Assembly: GCF_027921845.1 (NCBI RefSeq)
Contig: NZ_BSEN01000010.1
Span: forward strand, 1-33,915
Reading direction: 5' to 3'
Origin: Leifsonia poae
GTDB lineage: Bacteria; Actinomycetota; Actinomycetes; Actinomycetales; Microbacteriaceae
DNA length: 33,915 nucleotides
The number at the start of each line of letters is the position of its first letter. Position 1 is the stretch's first letter. Made by a program: the position numbers and the translations under genes. This document shows positions 16,504 through 24,496 of the stretch, one piece after another. The notes below the pieces were generated by a model that did not search any database, was not told the origin of the DNA, and saw only the letters and a list, made by a program, of their open reading frames with translations.

Positions 16504-17669
16504 GCCTCGACACCGTTCAGCCGCAGCAGCGCATGCCAGCGACCGGCAGCGAGCTCGGGACGCTCCAGCGCACCGGACGCATTCGCGAGGCGCACGATCT
16601 CGGAGAGATGCGGCAGGCTCCGCGCGGCATGCAGACCGCCGATCATCGTGAACGACGCCTGATGCCCGTTGAGCCAGGAGAGGAAGGCGACTCCCGTCTT
16701 GTAATAGAACGTGGGCGCCGCGAAGATCTGGCGGGAGAGCTCCTCGGTCGGACCGAGCACCTCGCGGTAGCGTCCGGTGTCGCCGGCATCGAGAGCCTGG
16801 ATCGCCGCGGACGCAGTGGGCGCGAGCGCCGCGAACGCGCCGAGCAGCGCATCCGAGTGCCCGCGCTCGTCGCCCGCGATCAGCCCGACATAGTTGAAGT
16901 CGTCGCCGGTGAACATCCGCGCGGTCTCCGGGAGGCGCGAACGCAGTGCGATCTCGGCCCCGGCATCCAGCAGGCTCATCTTGATGCCGCTCACCCGATC
17001 GGCGTTCTCGCCGATGATGCGCAGCACGGTCTCGCCGGCGGTCGCGGAGTCGGTCGAGCCGAAGTACCCGGCGAGTACCGGATCGAACGCGGCGCCGAGC
17101 CAGTGCAGCACGACCGGCGTCGAGGCCCGCTCGAGCACCGAGCGGTAGACGCGTTCGTAGTCCGAGGCCGACGACGCCGCCCGGGCGAGATGCCGGCTGG
17201 CCATGAGCACGACGCCGGCACCGGCGTCCTCCGTGAACTGCAGTTGCTCGACGTAGGCGTCGATCACGGCGTCGAGGGAGATGACCTCGTCGTCGACGTG
17301 ATCGGTGTTGACGCCGACCACCAGCGCACCGCCGGCGGCCTTCGCCTCCGCCGCGCTCCGCGTGATCAGTTCGCGCGTAGCGCGGGCATCCAGGCCCATG
17401 TTGCGCTGCGCCGTGTCCATCGCGTCGGCGACGCCGAGTCCCCACGACCAGACGTGGCGGCGGAACGCGAGCGTCGCATCCCAGTCGATGTCGGCCGGCG
17501 CGCCCGGCACGTTCTCGGCCCAGGGCTTCGGCACCACGTGCGCGGCCGCATAGGCGGTGCGGGAGGCGAGAGGCGTGGTGGGACGACTGAAGGAGGGCGC
17601 TGCGCCGAGTGCGGCCGACCCCGTGGTTCCGTCGGCGTGCAGGAGGACGAGCCGGTCGTCAGCCGTCAC
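16500..17669 (-). CDS. DUF993 protein, dihydrodipicolinate synthase-like
   Basis: A 389 aa protein of the DUF993 family, which has the class I aldolase fold of dihydrodipicolinate synthase and N-acetylneuraminate lyase. By eye, Lys230 in VSGIKMSLLD matches the Schiff-base lysine of that superfamily. The segment PVVLHWLGAAFDP (about 185-197) matches the usual LYNVP loop, with His189 in place of the catalytic Tyr. Aldol cleavage or a related dehydration is therefore likely, but no reaction is established for the family as far as I know. The start is GTG 17669, overlapping the upstream TGA as GTGA with GAGGT upstream. The reading frame stays open upstream, but that part is low-complexity Arg-rich shadow sequence. 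Confidence 0.85.
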   Translation of the reverse strand: MTADDRLVLLHADGTTGSAALGAAPSFSRPTTPLASRTAYAAAHVVPKPWAENVPGAPADIDWDATLAFRRHVWSWGLGVADAMDTAQRNMGLDARATRELITRSAAEAKAAGGALVVGVNTDHVDDEVISLDAVIDAYVEQLQFTEDAGAGVVLMASRHLARAASSASDYERVYRSVLERASTPVVLHWLGAAFDPVLAGYFGSTDSATAGETVLRIIGENADRVSGIKMSLLDAGAEIALRSRLPETARMFTGDDFNYVGLIAGDERGHSDALLGAFAALAPTASAAIQALDAGDTGRYREVLGPTEELSRQIFAAPTFYYKTGVAFLSWLNGHQASFTMIGGLHAARSLPHLSEIVRLANASGALERPELAAGRWHALLRLNGVEA

Positions 17670-18820
17670 AGGGTCACCTCGGGCAGCTCGATGCGGCGAC
17701 CCTCGCGCGACGAGCGGAGGCCCTCCTCCGCCAGCAGCACGCCGCGCGCTCCGGCCAGGAAGTCGAAGGCGTTGGGTCCGTCTTCGGCCACGTGGCGGAT
17801 GAACTCCTCCCACTGGGTCTTGAACCCGTTCTCGAACACGTCGTTCGCCGGCGACTCGATCCAGTCGGCGTCGTAGTCGTGCTTGTCGGCGATGTCGGGG
17901 TTCCACACGGGCTTGGGCGTCGCGTTCCGCGGCTGGATCTTGCAGCCGAAGAGCCCGACGACCGCGCTGCCGAGCGTGCCGTCGACCTGGAACTCGACCA
18001 GCTCGTCCCTGTTCACGCGCGTTGTCCAGCTGGAGTTGAGCTGGGCCGTGATTCCGCCGGCGAGCTCGAAGATCGCGTAGGCGGCGTCGTCGGCCGTCGC
18101 CGCGTACGTGTCACCGTTCTCGTCGACGCGCTGCGGGATCTCGGTGACGGCGCGGGCGTAGACGGACTCGACACGGCCGAAGAGGTTCTCGAGCACGTAG
18201 CTCCAGTGCGGGAACATGTCGACCACGATCCCGCCGCCGTCTTCCGCGCGGTAGTTCCAGCTCGGGCGCTGCGCGGCCTGCCAGTCGCCCTCGAACACCC
18301 AGTACCCGAACTCCCCGCGAACCGAGAGGATGCGGCCGAAGAATCCGGAGTCGATGAGCCGCTTGAGCTTGCGCAGCCCGGGCAGGTAGAGCTTGTCGTG
18401 CACCACGCCGTTCTTGACGCCGGCGGACTGCGCGAGCCTCGCCAGCTCGAGGGCGTCCTCGTAGCTCTCAGCGGTCGGCTTCTCGGTGTAGATCGCCTTG
18501 CCTGCGGCGATGGCCTTCGTGATGGCCGGAACGCGCGCCTTGGTCACGAGGAAGTCGGAGTAGATCTGCCAGCGGTCGTCGGCCAGTGCGGCATCCAGGT
18601 CGGTCGTATAGTTCTCGATCCCGTGCCGCGCGGCGAGTTCGGCCAGCTTGGCCTCACTGCGCCCGACCAGGAGCGGCTCGACCTGCACCCGGCTGCCGTC
18701 GGACAACGTCACCCCGCCCTGGTCGCGGATCGCCAGGATCGACCGCAGCAGGTGCTGCCGATATCCCATGCGCCCGGAGACGCCGTTCATGATGATGCCG
18801 ATGGTGGTGGTCTCTGCCAC
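17666..18820 (-). CDS. Gfo/Idh/MocA family dehydrogenase, first gene of DUF993 operon
   Basis: A 384 aa NAD(P)-dependent oxidoreductase. The Rossmann segment is unusual (IGIIMNGVSGRMGYRQHLL). YTEKPTAES supplies the family Lys (about 110-113), and GGGIVVDMFPHWSYVLENLFG supplies the catalytic-region Asp and His. It starts at GTG 18820 with GGGAG seven bases upstream, and overlaps the DUF993 start by four bases. Its promoter lies at the very end of the MFS gene and carries a LacI-type operator. It probably performs the first oxidation of the sugar or polyol brought in by the MFS carrier; the substrate is unknown. Confidence 0.9.
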   Translation of the reverse strand: MAETTTIGIIMNGVSGRMGYRQHLLRSILAIRDQGGVTLSDGSRVQVEPLLVGRSEAKLAELAARHGIENYTTDLDAALADDRWQIYSDFLVTKARVPAITKAIAAGKAIYTEKPTAESYEDALELARLAQSAGVKNGVVHDKLYLPGLRKLKRLIDSGFFGRILSVRGEFGYWVFEGDWQAAQRPSWNYRAEDGGGIVVDMFPHWSYVLENLFGRVESVYARAVTEIPQRVDENGDTYAATADDAAYAIFELAGGITAQLNSSWTTRVNRDELVEFQVDGTLGSAVVGLFGCKIQPRNATPKPVWNPDIADKHDYDADWIESPANDVFENGFKTQWEEFIRHVAEDGPNAFDFLAGARGVLLAEEGLRSSREGRRIELPEVTL

Positions 18821-18880
18821 GGGAACTCCCTCGTTCTGGGTGCCGGCGATGCTGCCGCAGGTTCGCGTGTTCCCCGAGTC

Positions 18881-18927
18881 GGGAAAGCGCTTACCCGATG
18901 GTAGCCATCGCCGGCGGAGATCGTCAA
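18881..18927 (-). promoter_or_regulatory. Promoter and LacI-type operator of the DUF993 operon
   Basis: On the minus strand TTGACG (18922-18927), an 18-base spacer and TACCAT (18898-18903) form the promoter. GGGTAAGCGCTTTCCC (18881-18896) is a near-perfect LacI/GalR-type palindrome centred on AGCGCT, placed over the start site. The -35 box overlaps the stop codon of the MFS gene. The same operator core is found before the MFS gene. Confidence 0.75.
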
Positions 18928-20204
18928 CCTCGGGCGCGGGCGGGCGTCTCCACCGCGTCGGCCGCGTGGAAGTCGATCCCCTTCGCCTGCCGTCCGAGCG
19001 CGGTGAGCACGATCACCGCGATGGCCGCGATCCCCACGGTCGACGCCATCGCCCATCCGTACCCGAGCTGCGGCGCCAGGGCCTGCTGGATCGGCAGGTT
19101 GAACGCGGCGATCACATTGCCGAGCTGATACGTCACCCCGGGATAGAACCCGCGGATCGCGTTCGGCGACATCTCATTGAGGTGCGCCGGGATCGCTCCC
19201 CAGGCTCCCTGGGTGGTGAACTGGATGAGCGCGGAGCCCAGGCAGAGCAGACCTGCCGTCGTCGAGAAGGCGAAGATCGGGATGATCGGCAGGGTCAGCG
19301 CAGCGCCCAGGATGATCGTCGCCTTGCGCCCCCAGCGGTCGGACAACGACCCGAGGGTGATGCAGCCGACGATCGCCCCGATGTTGTAGATCACGACGAT
19401 CCAGCCGGCGGTCGCCGCATCCAGCCCGGCTCCCCCGTGATCCGTCGCCTTCAGGAACGTCGGGTAGATGTCCTGCGTACCGTGGCTCATCCAGTTGAAC
19501 GCTGCCATCAGCAGCACCAGGTACACGAACCGGCGGAGCACCCGGCCGTCGAAGAACACCCGGCGGATCGAGGTGTTCGCCTTGCGCATCTTGTCCTGCG
19601 TGTTCTCCCACACCTCGGACTCCTTCACCCGCGAGCGGATGATGAGCGTGATGAGCGCAGGCAGGATGCTCAGGGCGAACAGCCAGCGCCAGCTCAGGCC
19701 GAACACGGAGTGCACGAGCAGGAAGGCGAGCGCGGCCAGCAGATAGCCGGCCGAGTACCCCGCCTGGAGGATGCCGGAGTAGAACCCGCGACGCTGTCGC
19801 GGCACCTTCTCCATGGTCAGCGCGGCGCCGAGACCCCATTCGCCGCCCATCCCGATGCCGTAGAGCAGGCGCAGGATGAAGAGAACGGTGAAGTTGGGCG
19901 CGAACGCGCAGAGAAAGCCGACGACCGAGTAGAAGCAGACGTCCACCATCAACGGGATGCGGCGCCCGATCCGGTCGGCCCAGAGCCCGAACAGGTACGC
20001 GCCGACGGGTCTCATGACGAGGGTGATCGTCGTGAGGAACGCCATCTGCTCGAGCGGCACCCCGAACTCGGCGCCGATGTCGGCGTAGACGAGCACGATG
20101 ATGAAGTAGTCGAATGCGTCCATCATCCAGCCGAGCAGCGACGCCACGAACGCGTTGCGCTGGTCGGCGTTGAGACGGGTGGGTGCGGTGTCGGTTGCAG
20201 CCAC
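18924..20204 (-). CDS. MFS transporter, SHS/sialate-carboxylate-like family
   Basis: A 426 aa proton-coupled carrier with about 12 membrane spans. The first span (LLGWMMDAFDYFIIVLVYADI), the loop motif LFGLWADRIGRRIPL and the second-half LGSLSDRWGRKATI are typical MFS signatures. The overall pattern resembles the sialic acid/carboxylate (SHS) group rather than classic sugar porters. It starts at GTG 20204 with AAAGGG eight bases upstream. It sits between two LacI genes and the DUF993 operon and has its own LacI-type operator, so it most likely imports the substrate of that operon. A charged or acidic sugar or a sugar acid would fit this carrier type; that is inference. Confidence 0.9.
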   Translation of the reverse strand: MAATDTAPTRLNADQRNAFVASLLGWMMDAFDYFIIVLVYADIGAEFGVPLEQMAFLTTITLVMRPVGAYLFGLWADRIGRRIPLMVDVCFYSVVGFLCAFAPNFTVLFILRLLYGIGMGGEWGLGAALTMEKVPRQRRGFYSGILQAGYSAGYLLAALAFLLVHSVFGLSWRWLFALSILPALITLIIRSRVKESEVWENTQDKMRKANTSIRRVFFDGRVLRRFVYLVLLMAAFNWMSHGTQDIYPTFLKATDHGGAGLDAATAGWIVVIYNIGAIVGCITLGSLSDRWGRKATIILGAALTLPIIPIFAFSTTAGLLCLGSALIQFTTQGAWGAIPAHLNEMSPNAIRGFYPGVTYQLGNVIAAFNLPIQQALAPQLGYGWAMASTVGIAAIAVIVLTALGRQAKGIDFHAADAVETPARARG

Positions 20205-20246
20205 GAGAGAGCCCTTTCGATCGACGGTGATCAGGATGCGCTAGCG

Positions 20247-20296
20247 AGAAAGCGCTTACCAAACGGTTACCGTAGACCGATCGAACGGGGTGTCAA
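20247..20296 (-). promoter_or_regulatory. Promoter and LacI-type operator of the MFS gene
   Basis: On the minus strand TTGACA (20291-20296), a 16-base spacer and TACGGT (20269-20274) are followed by TTGGTAAGCGCTTTCT (20247-20262) over the start site. A second small palindrome, CGGTTACCG (20264-20272 on the plus strand), overlaps the -10 box. The architecture matches that of the promoter at 18881-18927. Confidence 0.75.
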
Positions 20297-20397
20297 CCCA
20301 TCGATCCAGCACGGAGGGCGAGGGAGCGGACGTGGCGCAGTGGGTCACTGAGCCCGAGCGGGGCCGGCCGATACGGCGACCGTGACGGACGCCGCGG

Positions 20398-21375
20398 CTA
20401 CGGACGGAGCGGTGTCGATGCGCGCAGCGTCACCACGCCGGCGACGGGCTCGGTGAGCGACTCGCCCGCATCGTCGGCGAGGGCGAGCTCGAGTGCGCGT
20501 GCGCCGATCTCGGCGAGCGGCAGGGTGACCGTCGTCAGGGATGGCGTCACATCCTGCACCAGGGGGATGTCGTCGAACCCGGCGATCGCGATGTCGTCGC
20601 CCGGGCGCACTCCGGCCTCACGCATGGCGGCCATCGCGCCGACCGCCATCACGTCGGTGACCGCGAACACGCATCCCGGCCGGGCGCCCTCGGCGAGCAC
20701 CGCGGCCATCGCCCCGTAACCGCCGTCGCGGGAGAACGCGCCGTGCCGCACCCGCGCATCCGGTGCGACGCTCAGGAAGCCCGCGGTCCGCTCACGCGCG
20801 GTCACGAGGTTCTCCGGCCCGGCGAGCACGACGAAGTCGGAGTAGCCCCGCGAGACGAGCGCACGGGCGAGGTCGGCGGCCCCCTCCGCGTTGAGCACGG
20901 CGACGGACCTCACGCCGTCGACCGCCGAGCCGATCACGGCGACCCGGTCGAGCGCCCCGAGGTCCGCTGCCGCCGCGTCCACGACTCGGCTTCCGGCGAG
21001 GATCACGGCACGGGGCCGCTGTCCCCGGAGCGCGGCGAGGGCCGACTTCTCGCGCGACGGCTCCACCCCGGTCGCCGTGAGCGTGACGACGAGACCGCGG
21101 TCATCGGCCACCCGGATGACCCCCGACGCGATCGAGGAGAAGTACGGGTCCGCGATGTCGCCGACTACCACGGCCACCGTGTTGCTGGTGCCGCGGGCCA
21201 TCGCCTGCGCCTGCGCGTTGGCGCTGTAGCCGAGGGCGCTAGCCGACTCCAGGACGCGCGCCTGGAGCTCCGGGTTGACCTTGCGAATGCTCCCGTTGAG
21301 AGCGCGGGATGCCGTGGCCAGCGACACTCCGGCATGGTCGGCCACCTGCGCGAGGGTGGGGGCGTTGTCGGTCAC
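20398..21375 (-). CDS. LacI family regulator A
   Basis: A 325 aa LacI/GalR repressor. The helix-turn-helix (LAQVADHAGVSLATASRALNG) is followed by IRKVNPELQARVLESASALGY and a hinge with NAQAQAMARG. The sensor domain ends in IAGFDDIPLVQDVTPSLTTV. The start is GTG 21375, six bases after the -10 box TAGGGT and without a ribosome site, so it is probably leaderless. It lies 193 bases upstream of the MFS gene on the same strand and is a prime candidate for binding the AAGCGCTT operators there and at 18881-18896. It is clearly paralogous to the neighbouring regulator B. Confidence 0.92.
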   Translation of the reverse strand: MTDNAPTLAQVADHAGVSLATASRALNGSIRKVNPELQARVLESASALGYSANAQAQAMARGTSNTVAVVVGDIADPYFSSIASGVIRVADDRGLVVTLTATGVEPSREKSALAALRGQRPRAVILAGSRVVDAAAADLGALDRVAVIGSAVDGVRSVAVLNAEGAADLARALVSRGYSDFVVLAGPENLVTARERTAGFLSVAPDARVRHGAFSRDGGYGAMAAVLAEGARPGCVFAVTDVMAVGAMAAMREAGVRPGDDIAIAGFDDIPLVQDVTPSLTTVTLPLAEIGARALELALADDAGESLTEPVAGVVTLRASTPLRP

Positions 21376-21381
21376 ACCGTC

Positions 21382-21387
21382 ACCCTA
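21382..21387 (-). promoter_or_regulatory. Candidate leaderless -10 box of LacI regulator A
   Basis: On the minus strand TAGGGT is followed by GACGGT and then GTG. This is the same TANNNT-N6-start spacing as for the LacI gene at 7923 and the DUF402 gene. Confidence 0.55.
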
Positions 21388-21407
21388 TCCGGCCCGCTCA
21401 TCGGCGA

Positions 21408-22451
21408 TCAGCCGTGAAGGCGCGGGGTCGAGGCCCGGACGACCGGGGAGGCCGGCACGGTGCGCACGTCGCCGTCGGGACTGAGCGCCCGCTTGATCGT
21501 CTCCTCGGCCACCGTGTCGAGCGCGACGTGCACCGTCGTCAGGGGCGGCACCACATCCCGCAACGTCGTGATGTCGTCGAACCCGGCGACGGCGATGTCC
21601 TCGGGGATGCGCAGCCCACGTGCGCGCAGGCCGGCGATCGCGCCGAGCGCCATGTCGTCGGTGATCGCGAACACCAGCTGCAACCTTTGGAGCTCGTCGT
21701 CGGAGAGGCCGAGGATGTGATCTCGCGCGCCCTCCCAGGTGAACTCCGGATACGCGACCTCGGTGGCCGTGTCGGCGGAGGACTGCGCCATGCCGGCCAC
21801 GAACCCCTCGACGCGCTGCTGCATCGAGAGCAGCGGCGTCGCACTGCCGAGCACCAGGCTGCGCCGGTAGCCGAGCCCGGCGAGTTCGGCGGCGAGTTCA
21901 CGCGCCCCCTCGTGGTTGTCGAACCTCACCGTCTCGAACGGGAGGTCGGTGCGGCTGATCAGCACCACCCGGCCCCCGGTCTCCTCATAGCGCTGGAGTT
22001 CGGCGATCAGCTCGCCGCCGCTCGGCGGGTCGACGTAGCCGGTACCGGCCAGGATGATCGCCTGCGGCTGTTGTCCGCGCAGCTCGCGCACGAGGTCGAG
22101 CTCGCGGTCGACGCGGCGGTCGGTGACGGCGATCGAGACGCGCAGGTCGTTGGCCTCGGCCTGCCGCATGATCGCGGCGGCCATCGCCGAGAAGTAGGGA
22201 TCGGAGATTCCGCTGATGATCAGGGCGACCGTGCGGGAGGAGCCGCGGGCGATGACCTGCGCGGCGAGATTGGGTGTGTAGCCGAGCTCGCGAGCGGCCG
22301 CCAGGACCTTCGTCCGGTAGCTCTCCGCCACCTTGCGCGCACTGCCGTTCAGCACCCGGGAGGCGGTCGGCTGGGACACCCCGGCACGCAGTGCGACGTC
22401 GTCGAGCGTGACGGGCCTGCGCGGACCCTCGTCGCTCTGCGGTTCGCTCAC
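21408..22451 (-). CDS. LacI family regulator B
   Basis: A 347 aa LacI/GalR repressor with HTH (VTLDDVALRAGVSQPTASRVLNG), a linker SARKVAESYRTKVLAAARELGY and hinge AAQVIARG. The sensor domain carries the family tail VAGFDDITTLRDVVPPLTTVHV. It starts at GTG 22451, six bases after TAGGCT. It lies 32 bases upstream of regulator A on the same strand. The two proteins share the same organisation and several identical blocks (for example the R(G/R)QxP(R/Q)A(V/I)ILAG region), so a past duplication is likely. Its target is unknown; it may share or compete for the AAGCGCTT operators. Confidence 0.92.
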   Translation of the reverse strand: MSEPQSDEGPRRPVTLDDVALRAGVSQPTASRVLNGSARKVAESYRTKVLAAARELGYTPNLAAQVIARGSSRTVALIISGISDPYFSAMAAAIMRQAEANDLRVSIAVTDRRVDRELDLVRELRGQQPQAIILAGTGYVDPPSGGELIAELQRYEETGGRVVLISRTDLPFETVRFDNHEGARELAAELAGLGYRRSLVLGSATPLLSMQQRVEGFVAGMAQSSADTATEVAYPEFTWEGARDHILGLSDDELQRLQLVFAITDDMALGAIAGLRARGLRIPEDIAVAGFDDITTLRDVVPPLTTVHVALDTVAEETIKRALSPDGDVRTVPASPVVRASTPRLHG

Positions 22452-22457
22452 CGCTCC

Positions 22458-22463
22458 AGCCTA
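22458..22463 (-). promoter_or_regulatory. Candidate leaderless promoter of LacI regulator B
   Basis: On the minus strand TTCCCG, a 17-base spacer and TAGGCT are followed by GGAGCG and then GTG. The GGAG sits too close to the start to act as a ribosome site, which again favours a leaderless message. Confidence 0.5.
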
Positions 22464-22528
22464 GCGAACGGGCAGACCGCCGGGAATGCGGATGCCGAGC
22501 GTGTTTCACCTCGTCTTCGACACCGCGG

Positions 22529-23065
22529 TCACAGCATCAGCATCCACGCGAGGCCCGCGCCGCAGGCGCCTGCCGACACCGCCGACTGGATGTGCCAGCC
22601 ACGTCGTGCGAGAAGCACCCGCACCGCGATCCACCCGACGACGACCACGAGCATGGCGCCAGGGGCCGCAGCCGACAGCGCGAGACTCCCTGAGGATCCG
22701 CCCATCCGGTGTGCGTGGGCGGCTGTGCCCGCCGAGCCCGGCAGCGTGCCGGTGGCCATGAACGCCATCGTCGCCATGACGAGCAGCATCGCCCACAGGT
22801 CGGCGAGATGCTCGCGCGCCCAGTGCTTCGTTCGCGCGAGCGGCGCGTAGCCGAACGAGAGCAGCACCAGGGCGCCCGCTGCCGCGACCATCGCGCCGGC
22901 GGTGTGCCCTCCCAGCACCGCGGCCGCCATCACGCCCGCCGGCACCGCCTCGTGCGCGAGCGCCCGGGCTGCACCGCCCAACGATGCGGGCGAGACGAAG
23001 GTGTTCGCGCGCCCGAACCCTTCTTCTCGCACCGATCGCGGTGCGCGCCCGAGCGCCGCGCTCAC
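22529..23065 (-). CDS. Small multi-span membrane protein of unknown function
   Basis: A 178 aa protein with about four or five hydrophobic spans (for example VPAGVMAAAVLGGHTAGAMV, LADLWAMLLVMATMAFMATG, APGAMLVVVVGWIAVRVLL and the C-terminal AGACGAGLAWMLML). It contains scattered His and Met residues (LGGHTAGAM, TAAHAHRMGG) that could bind a metal; this is speculation. I do not recognise the family with confidence. The GTG start at 23065 overlaps the aldehyde dehydrogenase TGA as GTGA, which shows that it is the last gene of the amine oxidase operon. Copper or small-molecule transport for the operon would be one possible role, not shown by the sequence. Confidence 0.7.
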   Translation of the reverse strand: MSAALGRAPRSVREEGFGRANTFVSPASLGGAARALAHEAVPAGVMAAAVLGGHTAGAMVAAAGALVLLSFGYAPLARTKHWAREHLADLWAMLLVMATMAFMATGTLPGSAGTAAHAHRMGGSSGSLALSAAAPGAMLVVVVGWIAVRVLLARRGWHIQSAVSAGACGAGLAWMLML

Positions 23066-24438
23066 GCGCGCCAGACGGTCTTGATGTTCGTGAACTCGCG
23101 GATCCCCAGCGCCGACAGCTCACGGCCGTAACCGGAGTCCTTGACACCGCCGAACGGCAGCTGCGGGAACGACGCCGTGAGCCCGTTCACGAAAACGCCG
23201 CCGGCATCGATCCCGTTCTGGAAGAGTTCGGCCTCAGAGTCGTCCGTCGTCCATACGCTGGAGCTGAGCCCGAAATCGGAGTCGTTCGATCGCTCGACCG
23301 CCTCCTCGGCGCTCGCCACCGGGTACAAGCATGCGACCGGGCCGAAGCACTCCTCGCGGTAGATCCGCATCTCGGGCGTGACGCCGGTGAGCACGGTGGC
23401 CGGATAGAACCACCCGGGTCCGTCCGGGATCTCGCCGCCAACGAGCGCCGTCGCGCCCTTGGCCAGCGCATCCTCGACCAGCGCGTGCGCGTCGCGCCTG
23501 CCCTGCTCGGTGGCGAGAGGGCCGAATGAACTCGACTCGTCGAACGGATCGCCCGCCTTCTGCGCCGCCATACCCGCGACGAACGCCTCCTCGAACGCCC
23601 CGTAGACGTCTTCGTGCACGTAATACCGCTTGGCCGCAATGCAGCTCTGACCGGAGTTCTGCACCCGCGCGTTCACGCCGGCGGCGGCCGCAGCGGCCAC
23701 GTCGGCCGACGGCATCACCACGAACACGTCGGTGCCGCCCAGCTCGAGCACCGACTTCTTGATGTTGCGGCCGGCCGCTTCGGCGACGGACGAACCCGCG
23801 CCGACCGACCCCGTGAGCGTCACGGCCCGGATGCGCGGGTCGTCCAGCAGGGGCGCCACCGCGCCGCCTTCGAGCAGCAGGGTCTGAAACGCCCCCGCAG
23901 GGAACCCGCCGCGCGCGAACAGCGACCCGAGGTACAGGGCGCTCTGCGGAACGCTGGACGCGTGCTTGAGGATGCCCGTGTTGCCGGCCATCAGTGCGGG
24001 CGCGGCGAAGCGGATCACCTGCCAGAACGGGTAGTTCCACGGCATCACCGCGAGCACGGTGCCGATCGGCTGGTAGCGCACGCTCACCGTCGAGGCCCCG
24101 ACGTCACCCGGCTCGACCGGGTGCTCGTCGGCGAGGTACTGCTCGGCGTGGTCGGCGTACCACCGCATCCCACGGGCCGACTTGGCGACCTCGTACCTCG
24201 CGGTGCCGATCGTCTTCCCCATCTCGGTGGAGACGAGGGACGCGACCTCGTCGAGCTCGGCGTCCAGGAGGTCCGCGGCCGCGCGCATCCAGGCCGCGCG
24301 TTCGGCGAAGGTGGTCGCGGCGAGCTCCGCGTAGGTGGCGTGGGCGGCGGCGACGATGCTCTCGACCTCGTCCGCGGTGTGCGGCTGGAAGGTCTTGAGT
24401 GTCTCGCCCGTGGCGGGATTGACGGTGGCGATGGCCAT
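23062..24438 (-). CDS. NAD(P)-dependent aldehyde dehydrogenase (succinate-semialdehyde type)
   Basis: A 458 aa aldehyde dehydrogenase, similar in form to succinate-semialdehyde and aminobutyraldehyde enzymes. The active site is complete: Asn135 in PWNYPFWQ, Lys158 in ILKHAS, the cofactor loop FTGS-type segment TLTGSVGAGSSVA, Glu232 in LELGGTD and the nucleophile Cys266 in NSGQSCIAAKR. A GGAG ribosome site precedes ATG 24438. It lies 75 bases after the kinase gene, in the same operon as the copper amine oxidase, and is the natural next enzyme for an aldehyde made by that oxidase. The exact aldehyde is unknown. Confidence 0.94.
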   Translation of the reverse strand: MAIATVNPATGETLKTFQPHTADEVESIVAAAHATYAELAATTFAERAAWMRAAADLLDAELDEVASLVSTEMGKTIGTARYEVAKSARGMRWYADHAEQYLADEHPVEPGDVGASTVSVRYQPIGTVLAVMPWNYPFWQVIRFAAPALMAGNTGILKHASSVPQSALYLGSLFARGGFPAGAFQTLLLEGGAVAPLLDDPRIRAVTLTGSVGAGSSVAEAAGRNIKKSVLELGGTDVFVVMPSADVAAAAAAGVNARVQNSGQSCIAAKRYYVHEDVYGAFEEAFVAGMAAQKAGDPFDESSSFGPLATEQGRRDAHALVEDALAKGATALVGGEIPDGPGWFYPATVLTGVTPEMRIYREECFGPVACLYPVASAEEAVERSNDSDFGLSSSVWTTDDSEAELFQNGIDAGGVFVNGLTASFPQLPFGGVKDSGYGRELSALGIREFTNIKTVWRA

Positions 24439-24453
24439 GTGCTGACTCCTTTG

Positions 24454-24496
24454 TTCTGCGGTTGGCGTGTTCTGCGGTCGGGGTTTCTGCGGTCGA
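24454..24496. repeat. Three short direct repeats in an operon gap
   Basis: TTCTGCGGTYG occurs at 24454, 24470 and 24485, that is every 15-16 bases. It lies in the only sizeable gap (75 bases) of the amine oxidase operon, between kinase and aldehyde dehydrogenase. It may be slippage-derived sequence or a protein or RNA binding site. Confidence 0.55.
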
